64,000 nucleotides of DNA from Salipiger sp. CCB-MM3 (GCF_001687105.1 NZ_CP014595.1:434001-498000), one strand, 5' to 3'; counted from the first letter of the stretch, positions 26,413 through 35,703 are shown. Translations and numbers: made by a program. The notes: generated from the sequence alone by a model not told the origin.

Positions 26413-27696
26413 TCAGGCGCGCCCGGGGTTCAGCGGCGGCAGCGCAAAGCTACGGCCCGGCACCGCGGCAGCGGCGCGCGCCTGCGACAGCGCGCGCTGC
26501 AGGCCCGCCCAGTCCTTGGCCCAGCCCTGCTCGGCGGCTCCCGAAGCGGTGCCGTAGCGCGCCGCGCCAAGCAGCAGCAGCGCGGCCTCGACCTCGGGCG
26601 CGCGGCGCGGATCGGAACCGGCGACCCGGCCCGCCCAGAGATCGAGCGCCGGGCGCAGGGCCTGATGGTCGCGGCGCGCAATCACCCGCTGCAGCCCGCG
26701 CCATGCGTAGACCTCCGAGGCAAGCCGCCGCGCCTGCCGGTCCTGCCGCCGCGCGCGCAACACCGGCAGAAGCCACCGCAGCACCGCAAATAGGGCCAGC
26801 GCGCCCAGCAGCACCAAGCCCGCAAGCAGCGCCAGCAGCCGCCAGTCGCGCGGCGCATCGCGTTCGGGCGGCGGGCCATCCACCTCCAGCGTTAGCGCTT
26901 CGGCGGTGGCGGTCTTTACCGCACCATCGTCGATATCATACCACTCCAGCCGCACCTCGGGCAGCGCGCCACCGCCGCCTGCTTCGGCCACATAGGTGAT
27001 GCTCTCGGTGCGGCTGCCACTGACAAGGCCGCGCTCTTCGGTTTCGGACAGCTGCGGCGCATCGGGATAGGCCGCCAGCCCCGGCAGGCCCGCAGGCTCC
27101 AGCATCTGCGGCAGGAACATCGGAGAGACGCCCTGCACCTCCACCGTCAGCCGCCGCGTCAGGCTGTTGCCCGGAACCATGGCCAGCTCGCCCTCGATCT
27201 CCTGCGTCAGCGTCAGGTCCGCGGCGGCGATGAAAGGATCAAGCCCCTCGGCCCCCTCGGGCACCTCGCCAGAAAAGGCGATGGGCGGGGTCGGCAGGCG
27301 GCTCTCGCGCGGGGCGCCGGTTTCGGGGTCCTGCCATGTGATCAGAATATCCTGCGGCGGCAGGGTGAAACTGCCCGGCACCATCGGAGAGATCGTGTAG
27401 CGCCGGCTCACGCCTGCCCATGTCTCGCCGTTCACCCGCTCCGAGGTCGGATTGGTCGCCCGTCCGGGCAGGCGCACCAGCAGGTTGGGCGCTTCGAAGC
27501 TGGGCCAGACTGGCGGCTTGGGCATGAAGGTCGGCACCAGCACCGTCAGGCGCAGGCTGAGTGGCTGGCCAGGGATCGCGGCATCCTCGGGAAAATCCAC
27601 CCGCAGCTGCGGCGCGTCTGCCTCCTGCGCGGCAGCGGGCACCACCAGCGCCACGGCGAGCCACACAGTCAGAACGCGCAGCAGCCAGCGGATCAT
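26413..27696 (-). CDS. BatD-like exported membrane protein
   Basis: 427-residue protein with a signal peptide (about residues 1-23), a large periplasmic beta-rich region with an N-terminal BatD-type domain (PGQPLSLRLTV, GETWAGVSRRYTI) and one membrane helix at about 290-312, followed by a cytoplasmic helical tail. BatD proteins accompany VWA proteins BatA/BatB in MoxR operons. Its ATG overlaps the stop of the preceding VWA-TPR gene by four bases, so it is the last gene of the operon. It ends 21 bp from the convergent agmatinase gene. Confidence 0.8.
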   Translation of the reverse strand: MIRWLLRVLTVWLAVALVVPAAAQEADAPQLRVDFPEDAAIPGQPLSLRLTVLVPTFMPKPPVWPSFEAPNLLVRLPGRATNPTSERVNGETWAGVSRRYTISPMVPGSFTLPPQDILITWQDPETGAPRESRLPTPPIAFSGEVPEGAEGLDPFIAAADLTLTQEIEGELAMVPGNSLTRRLTVEVQGVSPMFLPQMLEPAGLPGLAAYPDAPQLSETEERGLVSGSRTESITYVAEAGGGGALPEVRLEWYDIDDGAVKTATAEALTLEVDGPPPERDAPRDWRLLALLAGLVLLGALALFAVLRWLLPVLRARRQDRQARRLASEVYAWRGLQRVIARRDHQALRPALDLWAGRVAGSDPRRAPEVEAALLLLGAARYGTASGAAEQGWAKDWAGLQRALSQARAAAAVPGRSFALPPLNPGRA

Positions 27697-29246
27697 TGCT
27701 CTGCCTCCGCGTCCTCAGGCTGCACCGGGGTCTGCGGCACAGACGCCGCCTCGAGCGCAAAGCGCATCCGCAGGAAATCCCCCGTGCGCGTGTCGACCGT
27801 GTTCATCCACTCATCGGCGGTCAGCAAGGTGGCGCCGCCCTCTTCCGAGCGGGCGCGCAGCGTCTCTTCGCCCTGCCCGCTTTCATTGTCGTACACCTCT
27901 TCGTCGGCGCCCTCGCCGCGCTCCTCGCCGGTGTCCGACTGCGCCTGCGCATTTTCGACATAGGTCACGATGTGCTGCGCCGTCTCAAGGTTCTGCGCCG
28001 CGCCCGGATAGTCCGGGTCGCGCTCCAGCGCCGTCTCGAAGGCCCGCACCCCATCGCGGTAGCTGCGCGACTTGATCTGCGCCAGACCCTGAAGCGAGGC
28101 CGCCTGCGCCGTCTCCACCCGGTTCAGCACCTCGATCGCCTCGGCATATTGCCCGTCCTTATAGAGCGCGATTCCGCGCCAGAGCGGATCGACAAAAAGC
28201 TCGGCGGCGCGCTCGAAATGCTTGTTCTCGAAGGCCAGCCGCCCCTGCTGATCCGGAGTGAGGAACCAATCGGCGATGCCCTCGGCCCGCGCGCCCTGCG
28301 GCGGCACCAGCAGCGCCAGCGCCGCGACGATGCCCCAGCGCATGGTCCAGCCGCGGCGGAACCACAGCAGCAGCAGCGCCGCTGCGGGCCATGCCAGCCA
28401 ATGCGCGCGGTCCTCCCAAGGCTGTTCGACGTTATCGAGTTGCGCCCGGCGGTAGGCGGCGTTGAGCAGCCCGTCGAGCCGCCGCACATCGCTGGCATCG
28501 GGGCTCACGTCCACCACCGGCACCGAAAGCGCATCCAGCCCGCGGTCGCGACTGCCCTCGGGCCGCAGCGACAGCACCGCCAGCGGCCGCGGGCTGGCGT
28601 TGAGCGCGGCCACATCCGCCGGGTCGAGGCTGTCGGTGACAAAAAGAATGCCGCCCGGCGCGTCCTCTTCGGCCAGCAGCGCCTCGGCCAGCGCCAAAGC
28701 CTCGCCCGCCACCGCGCCCTCCTTGGGCATGATCTCGGGCGAGAGCCCTTCGAGATAGGGCAGCACCACCTGCGCATCCTCTGTCATCGGCAGCACCACA
28801 TGCGCGGTGCCCGCATAGGCCAGAAGCGCCGTGCGCGCCCCGGCCCGCAGCTGCAGGAAGTCGCGGATCTTCTGCTTGCCCCGCTCCAGCCGCGACGGGG
28901 CGATGTCGGTGCTCTCCATCCCCGGCGTCACGGCCAGCACCACGGCGGCGGGCGCCGATTGCGCCGCGAAAGGATCGGGCTGGCGCGACCACGTGGGCCC
29001 GGCGGCCCCCAGCAGCGCAAAGACGAGGATCGCCGCCACGCTGTCGACCGGCGTGACGCGCCGCCGATGGCTGCGCCCCACGGTCAGCGCCGCGCGCAGA
29101 TGCGGCGCAATGCCCTCGGCCTGTATCTCGCGCCCGCGCCCGGCCCGGCGCACCCACCACCACACCGCCAGCACCAGCGGGATCGGCACCAGCCAGAGCG
29201 GACGCAGAAAATGGAAGGCCTCGAAGAAGAAGGCAAACTCCCCCAT
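27693..29246 (-). CDS. VWA-TPR membrane protein (BatB/BatC-like)
   Basis: 517-residue protein. Two N-terminal membrane helices (about residues 10-28 and 60-78) are followed by a von Willebrand A domain, one or two further membrane helices (about 285-320), and a TPR region (about 345-430: AFENKHFERAAELF, ALYKDGQYAEAIEVL, AFETALERDPDYPGA). The acidic tail (about 440-480) is glutamate-rich. The canonical MIDAS DxSxS is degenerate here (AVTPGMES), suggesting this VWA domain may not bind metal. Its start shares one base with the BatA stop (TGATG). Confidence 0.82.
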   Translation of the reverse strand: MGEFAFFFEAFHFLRPLWLVPIPLVLAVWWWVRRAGRGREIQAEGIAPHLRAALTVGRSHRRRVTPVDSVAAILVFALLGAAGPTWSRQPDPFAAQSAPAAVVLAVTPGMESTDIAPSRLERGKQKIRDFLQLRAGARTALLAYAGTAHVVLPMTEDAQVVLPYLEGLSPEIMPKEGAVAGEALALAEALLAEEDAPGGILFVTDSLDPADVAALNASPRPLAVLSLRPEGSRDRGLDALSVPVVDVSPDASDVRRLDGLLNAAYRRAQLDNVEQPWEDRAHWLAWPAAALLLLWFRRGWTMRWGIVAALALLVPPQGARAEGIADWFLTPDQQGRLAFENKHFERAAELFVDPLWRGIALYKDGQYAEAIEVLNRVETAQAASLQGLAQIKSRSYRDGVRAFETALERDPDYPGAAQNLETAQHIVTYVENAQAQSDTGEERGEGADEEVYDNESGQGEETLRARSEEGGATLLTADEWMNTVDTRTGDFLRMRFALEAASVPQTPVQPEDAEAEQ

Positions 29247-30244
29247 CACACGGCCTCCGCCCTGCCGCGCGCCCGCAAGCGTTGGCGCAGGCTCAGATAG
29301 GCCAGCGACGCGAGGCCCAGAAGCGCGGCGAGCCCCATCGGCACCCACGCCAGAGAGCGGCGCGGACGGAACGAGAGCGTTTCGGTCTCGCGCGGGGCCA
29401 GTTCGTCGATCCGCGCATAGACCGCATCCAGCGCCGCCTCATCCTCGGCAAAGAAATACGCACCGCCGGTTCGCGCCGCGATCGCCTGCAGCGTCGCCAG
29501 ATCGACGCGGTTCTCGCCGGTTGTGTCCGGATCGCCGACGCCGATGGTGTAGATCTCGACACCCCGGTCCGCCGCGATCTCGGCGGCATTGATCGGGCTC
29601 ATGCGGCTGGCAGTGTCCGAGCCGTCCGACAGCAGGATCAGCAGCCGCTGATCGATCTCGCTGCTCTCGAAGGTGCGGATGGCAAGGCCGATGGCGTCGC
29701 CAAGCGCGGTATGCGGCCCGGCCATGCCAACCTCGGTGCGGCCCAAAAGCTCGGTGACGGTCTGCAGATCATCGGTGAGCGGGGTCTGCAGATAGGCCGC
29801 CGAGCCAAAGACGATCAGCGCCATACGGTCGCCCTCGCGCCCGGCGACGAAGTCGCCGACAACGTCGCGAACCGCCGCGAGCCGCTGCTTGCGGCTGCCA
29901 TCGGGCGCGGCGAAATCGCGCGCGTCCATCGAGCCCGAAATGTCGATCGCCAGCACCACGTCGCGGGCGGCGGTCTCGATGGTGATCGGCGCGCCGACGC
30001 GCTCGGGCCGGGCCAGAGCCAGCACCAGCAGCGCCCAGCAGAGCGCCGCCGTGATCACCGAGAGCACCGGGCGCGACAGGATCACCGCCCCGGCGCGCGG
30101 CTCGGCGCCCGCCGCCTCGGTCATGCGGCGGAAGAACGGAAAGCGCAGCGCGCTCTCTTGCTCGCGGTGCGGCGGCAGCAGCCAGCGCACCAGAAGCGGC
30201 AGCGGGAGCAGCAGCAAGATCCAGGGCTGACCGAGCGAGATCAT
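29246..30244 (-). CDS. VWA-domain membrane protein (BatA-like)
   Basis: 332-residue protein with an N-terminal membrane helix pair, a periplasmic-facing VWA domain and a C-terminal membrane helix near 305-322. The MIDAS motif is intact: DISGSMD near residue 95, with the later threonine and aspartate in LLSDGSD. Start chosen at ATG 30244, which overlaps the DUF4381 stop (ATGA). In MoxR operons such proteins act with the AAA+ ATPase to assemble or activate envelope complexes. It contrasts with the next gene, whose metal site is degenerate. Confidence 0.85.
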   Translation of the reverse strand: MISLGQPWILLLLPLPLLVRWLLPPHREQESALRFPFFRRMTEAAGAEPRAGAVILSRPVLSVITAALCWALLVLALARPERVGAPITIETAARDVVLAIDISGSMDARDFAAPDGSRKQRLAAVRDVVGDFVAGREGDRMALIVFGSAAYLQTPLTDDLQTVTELLGRTEVGMAGPHTALGDAIGLAIRTFESSEIDQRLLILLSDGSDTASRMSPINAAEIAADRGVEIYTIGVGDPDTTGENRVDLATLQAIAARTGGAYFFAEDEAALDAVYARIDELAPRETETLSFRPRRSLAWVPMGLAALLGLASLAYLSLRQRLRARGRAEAV

Positions 30245-30726
30245 GCGCGCGCCTCCCGAGCCGGTGTGACGCGATGCGCGCGCAGCCAATGCGCGGCGGC
30301 GGCGCGCAGTTCGGGCGACGGCGGTGCCGCCTCATCGCGGTACGGCGCGCGGCGCAACTCGGCCCCGGCGGCCTGCGGGAAGGCGCGCCTGCCGGTGCGG
30401 TCAAGAAAGGCGATCCACGCGGTGCCGGTCAGCGAGGCCACCTCCTCGCGCGGGAAAGCTGCCAGCGCAGCGCGACGCAGGATCACCGCCAGGTCTGCGG
30501 TCGTGCCCGCCTGCGCCAGCGCGCCCAGCGCCTCGCGGCGGTAGGCATTGGCGCGATGCACGCGCGCCCAGCGCCAGAGGCCCCACGCGGCCAGCGCAAG
30601 GACCAGCACCAGCAGTACCGCCCAGCCCCATGTCTGCGGCGTCAGCGGCACCGGCGCGGGCAGCGGCGGCTCTACGAGCTGGCCGATTAGCGACACAAGG
30701 CTTTCGGGGGCGCCGTCCTCGTTCAT
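30241..30726 (-). CDS. DUF4381 membrane protein
   Basis: 161-residue protein with a proline-rich N-terminus (PPLPAPVPLTPQTWGW), one membrane helix at about 35-53 and a cytoplasmic helical domain containing LTGTAWIAFLDRTG, the DUF4381 signature. DUF4381 genes lie between DUF58 and VWA genes in MoxR operons. Its ATG at 30726 shares a base with the DUF58 stop (TGATG). Biochemical function is unknown. Confidence 0.8.
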   Translation of the reverse strand: MNEDGAPESLVSLIGQLVEPPLPAPVPLTPQTWGWAVLLVLVLALAAWGLWRWARVHRANAYRREALGALAQAGTTADLAVILRRAALAAFPREEVASLTGTAWIAFLDRTGRRAFPQAAGAELRRAPYRDEAAPPSPELRAAAAHWLRAHRVTPAREARA

Positions 30727-31700
30727 CACGGCCCAAGCCCCAGCAGGCGGCGCATCTGCGGCAGGGTCTCCTCGCCCGCCGAGAGCGGCAGCACCGCGAC
30801 ACCAAAACGCCGCTGCCAGTCGAGCACATCCGCGAGCCGCCCCTTGGACATCTCGATCAGCCCATGCCGCGCGCCGGGCGCGTCGGTGTCGATCTCGGCC
30901 TGCAACTCGCCATCGGTCACGATAAGACGCATCCCTTTGGGAAGCTCCCCGGCGCTGGGGTCGGTCACCGGCACGAGGATCAGATCATTGTGCCGCGCCA
31001 GCCCCGAGACGATGCGGTCGGTCTCGGCGTCGATCCCGTCGAAATCGCTCAGCACGACGATCAGGTGATTGCGGCTGGCAATCCGTGCCACCGCGCGCAG
31101 CACCTGCGTCAGCCCGAGCGGCGGCACATTGGGCGCCTCGGCATGGAGCAGCGCGTTGGCATCCGACAGCGCGGTGAGAAATCGGTTGAGCGCGGCGCGG
31201 CTGCGCTGCGGGCGGATCTCGGCCAAAAGCTCGTCGCCAAAGACGATGCCGCCCACCCGGTCGCCCTGATCGAGGATGCGAAAGGCGGTCATCGCGGCGG
31301 CCTCGGCGGCGGTGACGGATTTCATCGACCGTTTCGTGCCAAAGAACATCGACATGCGCTGATCGACGACCAGCAGCGCTGGGCGGTCGCGCTCTTCGGT
31401 CATCACCCGCACATGCGGCGTGCCGGTGCGCGCGGTGACCTTCCAGTCGATCGCGCGGATGTCATCGCCCGGCAGGTAGTCGCGCAGCTCCTCGAAGTTG
31501 AGCCCGCGCCCGCGCAGCCGCGAGGCATGGCGTCCGTTGAGCACCGATTGCGCGGGCTGGCGCGGCAAAAAGCTGAGCCCGCGCGCCGGGCCTTCGAGGC
31601 TGCGCAGATAGGCCAGATCGGTGTGAATGCGCGGATCGCCCGAGACCTGCGGCGCTTTTGGCAGGGTGCCGGTGCGGATACGGGCGGCGCGGTCTTTCAT
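30726..31700 (-). CDS. DUF58 protein (VWA-like, MoxR partner)
   Basis: 324-residue soluble protein. The DUF58 core GRGLNFEELRDYLPGDD followed by IRAIDWKVTART is present near residues 65-92; the VWA-like part follows (ALLVVDQRMSMFFG), and later LIVVLSDFD. DUF58 proteins are the usual cytoplasmic partner of MoxR ATPases. Two ATG codons adjoin the GGGAGGG ribosome site; the second (31700) has more usual spacing. It starts 21 bp after the MoxR stop. Confidence 0.88.
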   Translation of the reverse strand: MKDRAARIRTGTLPKAPQVSGDPRIHTDLAYLRSLEGPARGLSFLPRQPAQSVLNGRHASRLRGRGLNFEELRDYLPGDDIRAIDWKVTARTGTPHVRVMTEERDRPALLVVDQRMSMFFGTKRSMKSVTAAEAAAMTAFRILDQGDRVGGIVFGDELLAEIRPQRSRAALNRFLTALSDANALLHAEAPNVPPLGLTQVLRAVARIASRNHLIVVLSDFDGIDAETDRIVSGLARHNDLILVPVTDPSAGELPKGMRLIVTDGELQAEIDTDAPGARHGLIEMSKGRLADVLDWQRRFGVAVLPLSAGEETLPQMRRLLGLGP

Positions 31701-31721
31701 CATCCCTCCCTTCGGCGCGGC

Positions 31722-32726
31722 TCAGGGCAGCGCCACCTGCCGGACGATCTCGGCCACCACCGCATCGGGGCTGATGCCCTCGCCCTGCGCCTCGTAGGAC
31801 AGCCCAAGCCGGTGCCGCAGCACATCGGGCACCACGGCGCGGATGTCCTCGGGGTCGACGTAATCGCGCCCGGCAAGCCACGCATGGGTGCGCCCGCATT
31901 TGTCGAGCGCCAGCGAGGCGCGCGGGCTGGCCCCGACCTCGATCCAGCGCTTGAGATCGTCGCCAAAGGCAGACGGCACGCGGGTGGCGTTGACCAGATC
32001 CGCGATATAGCGCTCCATCTCCGGCGCCACATGCAGCGCGGCGATCTCGCGGCGGGCGGCAAAGACCGCCTCCTGCGGGATCGGGGCCTGAGCCTCGGCA
32101 GCGGCCTTGCCTGCGCCCTGCTGCGCGGCGATCTCTTCGCCCCGCACCAGCCGGATCACCTCGACCTCATCCTCGACCGGCGGATAGGTGATGTTCACAT
32201 GCATGAGGAACCGGTCCATCTGCGCCTCGGGCAGCGGATAGGTGCCCTCTTGCTCGATGGGGTTCTGCGTGGCCATGACCATGAACAGCGGCTCCATCTT
32301 ATGGGTGGTGCCCGCCACGGTGACCTGCCGCTCTTCCATCGCCTCGAGCAGCGCCGCCTGCACTTTCGCGGGCGCTCGGTTGATCTCATCGGCCAGCACA
32401 AGGTTGGCAAAGATCGGCCCGGCCTCGAACCGGAACTCGCCGCCGCCCTCGCCCTGATAATAGACCTCGGTGCCGGTGACATCCGAGGGCAGCAGATCGG
32501 GGGTGAACTGGATGCGGGAAAAATCGCATTCGAGGTTGCGCGCCAGCGCCTTGATCGCACGGGTCTTGGCAAGGCCCGGAAGCCCCTCGACCAGCAGGTT
32601 GCCATTGGCCAGAAGCCCGATCAGCAACCGCTCGATCACCTCGCGCTGGCCGATGATCGCCTCGCCCATACGGGCGCGCAGGCTGTCGATCTGCGCCCGC
32701 GTGCCGCTTTCAGTCATGCCTTCCAT
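31722..32726 (-). CDS. MoxR-family AAA+ ATPase
   Basis: 334-residue AAA+ protein. Walker A is EGLPGLAKT near residue 47, Walker B LVLADEINRAP near 110, and the MoxR segments MATQNPIEQEGTYPLPEAQMDRF and ASPRASLAL follow in pieces. MoxR ATPases act as chaperones for metal insertion or complex assembly with VWA and DUF58 partners. Two starts are possible, ATG 32726 or 32717, with weak sites for both. It follows the HAD gene by 24 bp and heads the MoxR-DUF58-DUF4381-VWA-VWA/TPR-BatD run. Confidence 0.92.
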   Translation of the reverse strand: MEGMTESGTRAQIDSLRARMGEAIIGQREVIERLLIGLLANGNLLVEGLPGLAKTRAIKALARNLECDFSRIQFTPDLLPSDVTGTEVYYQGEGGGEFRFEAGPIFANLVLADEINRAPAKVQAALLEAMEERQVTVAGTTHKMEPLFMVMATQNPIEQEGTYPLPEAQMDRFLMHVNITYPPVEDEVEVIRLVRGEEIAAQQGAGKAAAEAQAPIPQEAVFAARREIAALHVAPEMERYIADLVNATRVPSAFGDDLKRWIEVGASPRASLALDKCGRTHAWLAGRDYVDPEDIRAVVPDVLRHRLGLSYEAQGEGISPDAVVAEIVRQVALP

Positions 32727-32750
32727 ACCTTACGCACCTTTCCGCGAAAC

Positions 32751-33722
32751 TCAGTCGCCGGGGAACACTTTGGCCCAGTCCTGCGCCATGTCGACGATGG
32801 TCCAGCCAAGGTTCGGCCCTTCGTCCAGCCCGCGGTTCAGCGTGCCGATATGGCCCTCGCGGTCATAGGCAAACTCGCGCTCGGCATCGGTGTGGTGCAC
32901 CAGCAGGCCAAACGACGGCCCCTCGCCCGAGGTGGTGTATTCGAGCATAGCGAAATCGCCGTCGGAATTGCCCCCGGCAAAGATCGGCTTTTGCCCGATG
33001 TGCCGCGCGATGCCGACCGGCTTGCCCTCTTTGTCGTCGATGAAGGTGACGCCGCCGTTCTTGGTCAGCATCGGCAGCCCGTCCACCACCTCATAGGCGG
33101 TGTTGCCCTCGGTGCCGACCACCTGCCACGGCGGGATGCCATAGGCCTGATCGGAAAAGGCGCGAATGAAGTCGATGCCGCCGCCCGAGACGATATAGGT
33201 GGTGAACCCCTCGTCGCGCAGATAGCTGAGCAGTTCCAGCATCGGCTGGTAAACCATGTCGACATAGGGCTTTTTCGTGGTGGGATGGGTGTAATTGGTC
33301 AGCCAGTCCAGCGCATCGGTCTGAAACTCATCCACCGTGAGCCCCGCATGCGAGACATTGATCACCTCCAGCAGACCCTCCATCCCGGTGGCAAGAATGC
33401 CGCCCACATCGCCCTTTGCCCCGGCCTTCAGCGCATCGGTGGTGAGGATGCCGGGATCGGCCTTGGCCTTCTCCTGCAGCACGTCGAGCGCATAGAGCGC
33501 CTGAAAATAGACCGGCTGCTCGGTCCACAGCGTACCGTCATTGTCGAAAGTGGCGATGCGGTCGCGCTCGGGGACGAAATCCTCGGAGGCCGGATCGGTC
33601 ACGCTCTCGACAAAGCCGATGATCGCCTGTTTCGCGCCGGTGTCGTTCCACGAAGGGAGCGGGTCGGCAAGGGCGGCCAGCGGCAGCGCGGCGAGCGTGG
33701 CGGGAAGAAGATACCGCAGCAT
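32751..33722 (-). CDS. Exported HAD-superfamily phosphatase-like protein
   Basis: 323-residue protein with a signal peptide (about residues 1-19, ending AALA). HAD motif I is FDNDGTLW near residue 60, motif II the SGGG after TTYIVS, and motif III-IV GNSDGDFAM. The layout fits the phosphoserine-phosphatase-like (HAD) group, but export to the periplasm is unusual for that group. Start ATG 33722 follows AAAGGA. It lies 102 bp after the sulfatase and 24 bp before moxR, so co-expression is likely. The physiological substrate is unknown. Confidence 0.82.
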   Translation of the reverse strand: MLRYLLPATLAALPLAALADPLPSWNDTGAKQAIIGFVESVTDPASEDFVPERDRIATFDNDGTLWTEQPVYFQALYALDVLQEKAKADPGILTTDALKAGAKGDVGGILATGMEGLLEVINVSHAGLTVDEFQTDALDWLTNYTHPTTKKPYVDMVYQPMLELLSYLRDEGFTTYIVSGGGIDFIRAFSDQAYGIPPWQVVGTEGNTAYEVVDGLPMLTKNGGVTFIDDKEGKPVGIARHIGQKPIFAGGNSDGDFAMLEYTTSGEGPSFGLLVHHTDAEREFAYDREGHIGTLNRGLDEGPNLGWTIVDMAQDWAKVFPGD

Positions 33723-33824
33723 ATGTACAATCCTTTCTAAAATCGGGCTGGCGAACCGCGCCGCCAGCCCCGCTCTCGTTAGGCGTCCGGCGTCATCCGC
33801 CGGCCCGGGATCGCTGCGATGGGA

Positions 33825-35393
33825 TCAGTTGCTGCCCATGTTGGCGAGGCTGTTGTTCAGGTCTTCCTGAATCTGGTCGATCGAGAAGCTGTCCGGGCGC
33901 TGCGACGGCGGATATTCCTCGAAAGTGGCGAAGAACTTGGCGATCTCCTGCGCCGCCGGGGCAACCAGATAGGCGTGATCGCTCAGCCAGTCCCAATAGG
34001 TGTTCGAGGTGATGTCGGCGCGCTCATAGGGGTCGGCACGCAGATCGAACATCTTGGGCACACGCAGGTTGGTGAAAGGCTCGGCCCAGACCGCCATGGT
34101 GCCTTTCATGCGCTGCTCTTTGAAGACCACCTTCCAGTTCTCGTAGCGCAGGCCGACGATCTCGCCATCGTCGTTGAGATAGAAGAACTCGTTGCGCGCG
34201 CCTTCATCCGTGGCGCCGGTCAGGTAGTCGAGCTGGTTATAGCCATCAAGGTAGTTGTTGTACTCCTTGCCGTTGATGGTCGTGCCTTCCAGCAGGCGCT
34301 CCTTGATGTCGGTATCGCCCACCGCGGCCATGAGGGTCGGGAACCAGTCGAGCCCCGAGAACATCTCGGTATAGACCGTGCCCGGCTCGATAACGCCGGG
34401 CCAGCGGATCAGCGCAGGCACGCGGTATGCGCCTTCCCAGTTGGTGTTCTTCTCGGACCGGAACGGCGTGGTGCCAGCATCCGGCCAAGTGTTCTGGTGC
34501 GGGCCGTTGTCGGTGGTGTAGACGACGATGGTGTTGTCGGCGACGCCGAGCTCGTCGAGCGCGTCGAGCACCGTGCCCACCACCCCGTCATTTTCGACCA
34601 TGCCATCGGCATATTCGGTCGGCGCGGTCAGCCCCGGCTCGCTGCGGTTCTCTTCGCGCACGTGGGTTTTGTAGTGCATCCGCGTGGTGTTGTACCAAGT
34701 GAAGAACGGCGTCCCCGCCTCCACCGCGCGGGTCATGAAGTCGATGGCCCCGGCGGCGGTTTCCTCATCCACCGTCTCCATGCGTTTGCGGGTGAGCGGG
34801 CCGGTGTCCTCGATCTCGCCGTCAGCATAAGAGTGCAACACGCCGCGCGGGCCGAACCGCTCGCGGAATTCCGGGTCCTGCGGATAGTTGAACTGCTCCG
34901 GCTCTTCCTCGGCATTGAGGTGGTAAAGGTTGCCAAAGAACTCGTCGAAGCCATGCGCGGTGGGCAGGAACTCGTCCCGGTCGCCCATGTGGTTCTTGCC
35001 GAACTGGCCAGTGGCATAGCCCAGATCCTTGAGCGCCGACGCGAGCGTCACGTCCTTGGCCTGAAGCCCGGCATTTGCGCCCGGCAGGCCCACTTTCGAA
35101 AGACCGGTGCGCAGCGTCGACTGCCCGGTGAGGAAGGTCGAGCGGCCGGCGGTGCAGCTCTGCTCGGCGTAATAATCGGTGAATTTGGCGCCCTCGGTGG
35201 CGATCCGGTCGATGTTGGGCGTGGTATAGCCCATCAGGCCGAAGCTGTAGGTCGACAGGTTGGTCTGGCCGATGTCGTCGCCGAAGATAACCAGGATGTT
35301 CGGCTTGGCGGCGGCGTCATCCTGCGCCCAAGCGGCTGAGCCGAAGGCCAGAAGACTGCCGGCAAGGGCGGCCGTGAGTAGGTCGGGTCTCAT
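33825..35393 (-). CDS. Exported arylsulfatase-family sulfatase
   Basis: 522-residue periplasmic enzyme with a Sec signal peptide (cleavage near residue 23). Metal ligands DD39-40 lie in IFGDDIG, and the sulfatase signature around Cys80 is SCTAGRSTFLTG, a C-x-A-x-R type formylglycine motif. Further family segments are GKNHMGDRDEF and TTDNGPHQNTWPD. Activity needs conversion of Cys80 to formylglycine by a maturase not seen in this window. It is the first gene of a nine-kb minus-strand run leading into MoxR/VWA genes. Substrate unknown; marine sulfated compounds are plausible. Confidence 0.9.
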   Translation of the reverse strand: MRPDLLTAALAGSLLAFGSAAWAQDDAAAKPNILVIFGDDIGQTNLSTYSFGLMGYTTPNIDRIATEGAKFTDYYAEQSCTAGRSTFLTGQSTLRTGLSKVGLPGANAGLQAKDVTLASALKDLGYATGQFGKNHMGDRDEFLPTAHGFDEFFGNLYHLNAEEEPEQFNYPQDPEFRERFGPRGVLHSYADGEIEDTGPLTRKRMETVDEETAAGAIDFMTRAVEAGTPFFTWYNTTRMHYKTHVREENRSEPGLTAPTEYADGMVENDGVVGTVLDALDELGVADNTIVVYTTDNGPHQNTWPDAGTTPFRSEKNTNWEGAYRVPALIRWPGVIEPGTVYTEMFSGLDWFPTLMAAVGDTDIKERLLEGTTINGKEYNNYLDGYNQLDYLTGATDEGARNEFFYLNDDGEIVGLRYENWKVVFKEQRMKGTMAVWAEPFTNLRVPKMFDLRADPYERADITSNTYWDWLSDHAYLVAPAAQEIAKFFATFEEYPPSQRPDSFSIDQIQEDLNNSLANMGSN

Positions 35394-35703
35394 GTAATTC
35401 TCCCAAGCAAGTCGTTCAAAATCGAAACCTCATTCAAATGCGCGGACGTCCCCGACATGCCGGTGCCCCGGCCCGGAACCCGCTTGAATGCTCGCAATTC
35501 ACGAGAAAAACCGATGGGAAATTTGTTGACCTACAAACAGCGCAAGCATTCAACCATGAGGGGTCGTGCTTTCACGTACGCTCCCCCCCACGTGGCAAGT
35601 ATCTAGATTACCTCACGTAAATGCAACAACCGCGTGATCTTGTGCGGGTTTTTCCGCGCCCCCACGGCAGGGCCCCGCCGATGCCCCCGCTGAAAGCCTT
35701 GCG
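35394..35703. promoter_or_regulatory. 310-bp upstream region of the sulfatase operon
   Basis: No gene is supported. It contains CATTCAA at 35431-35437 and a nine-bp inverted pair TTGAATGCT (35484-35492) and AGCATTCAA (35545-35553), candidate regulator sites for the minus-strand sulfatase operon. The right half also separates it from the PliG-like gene stop. Confidence 0.4.
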
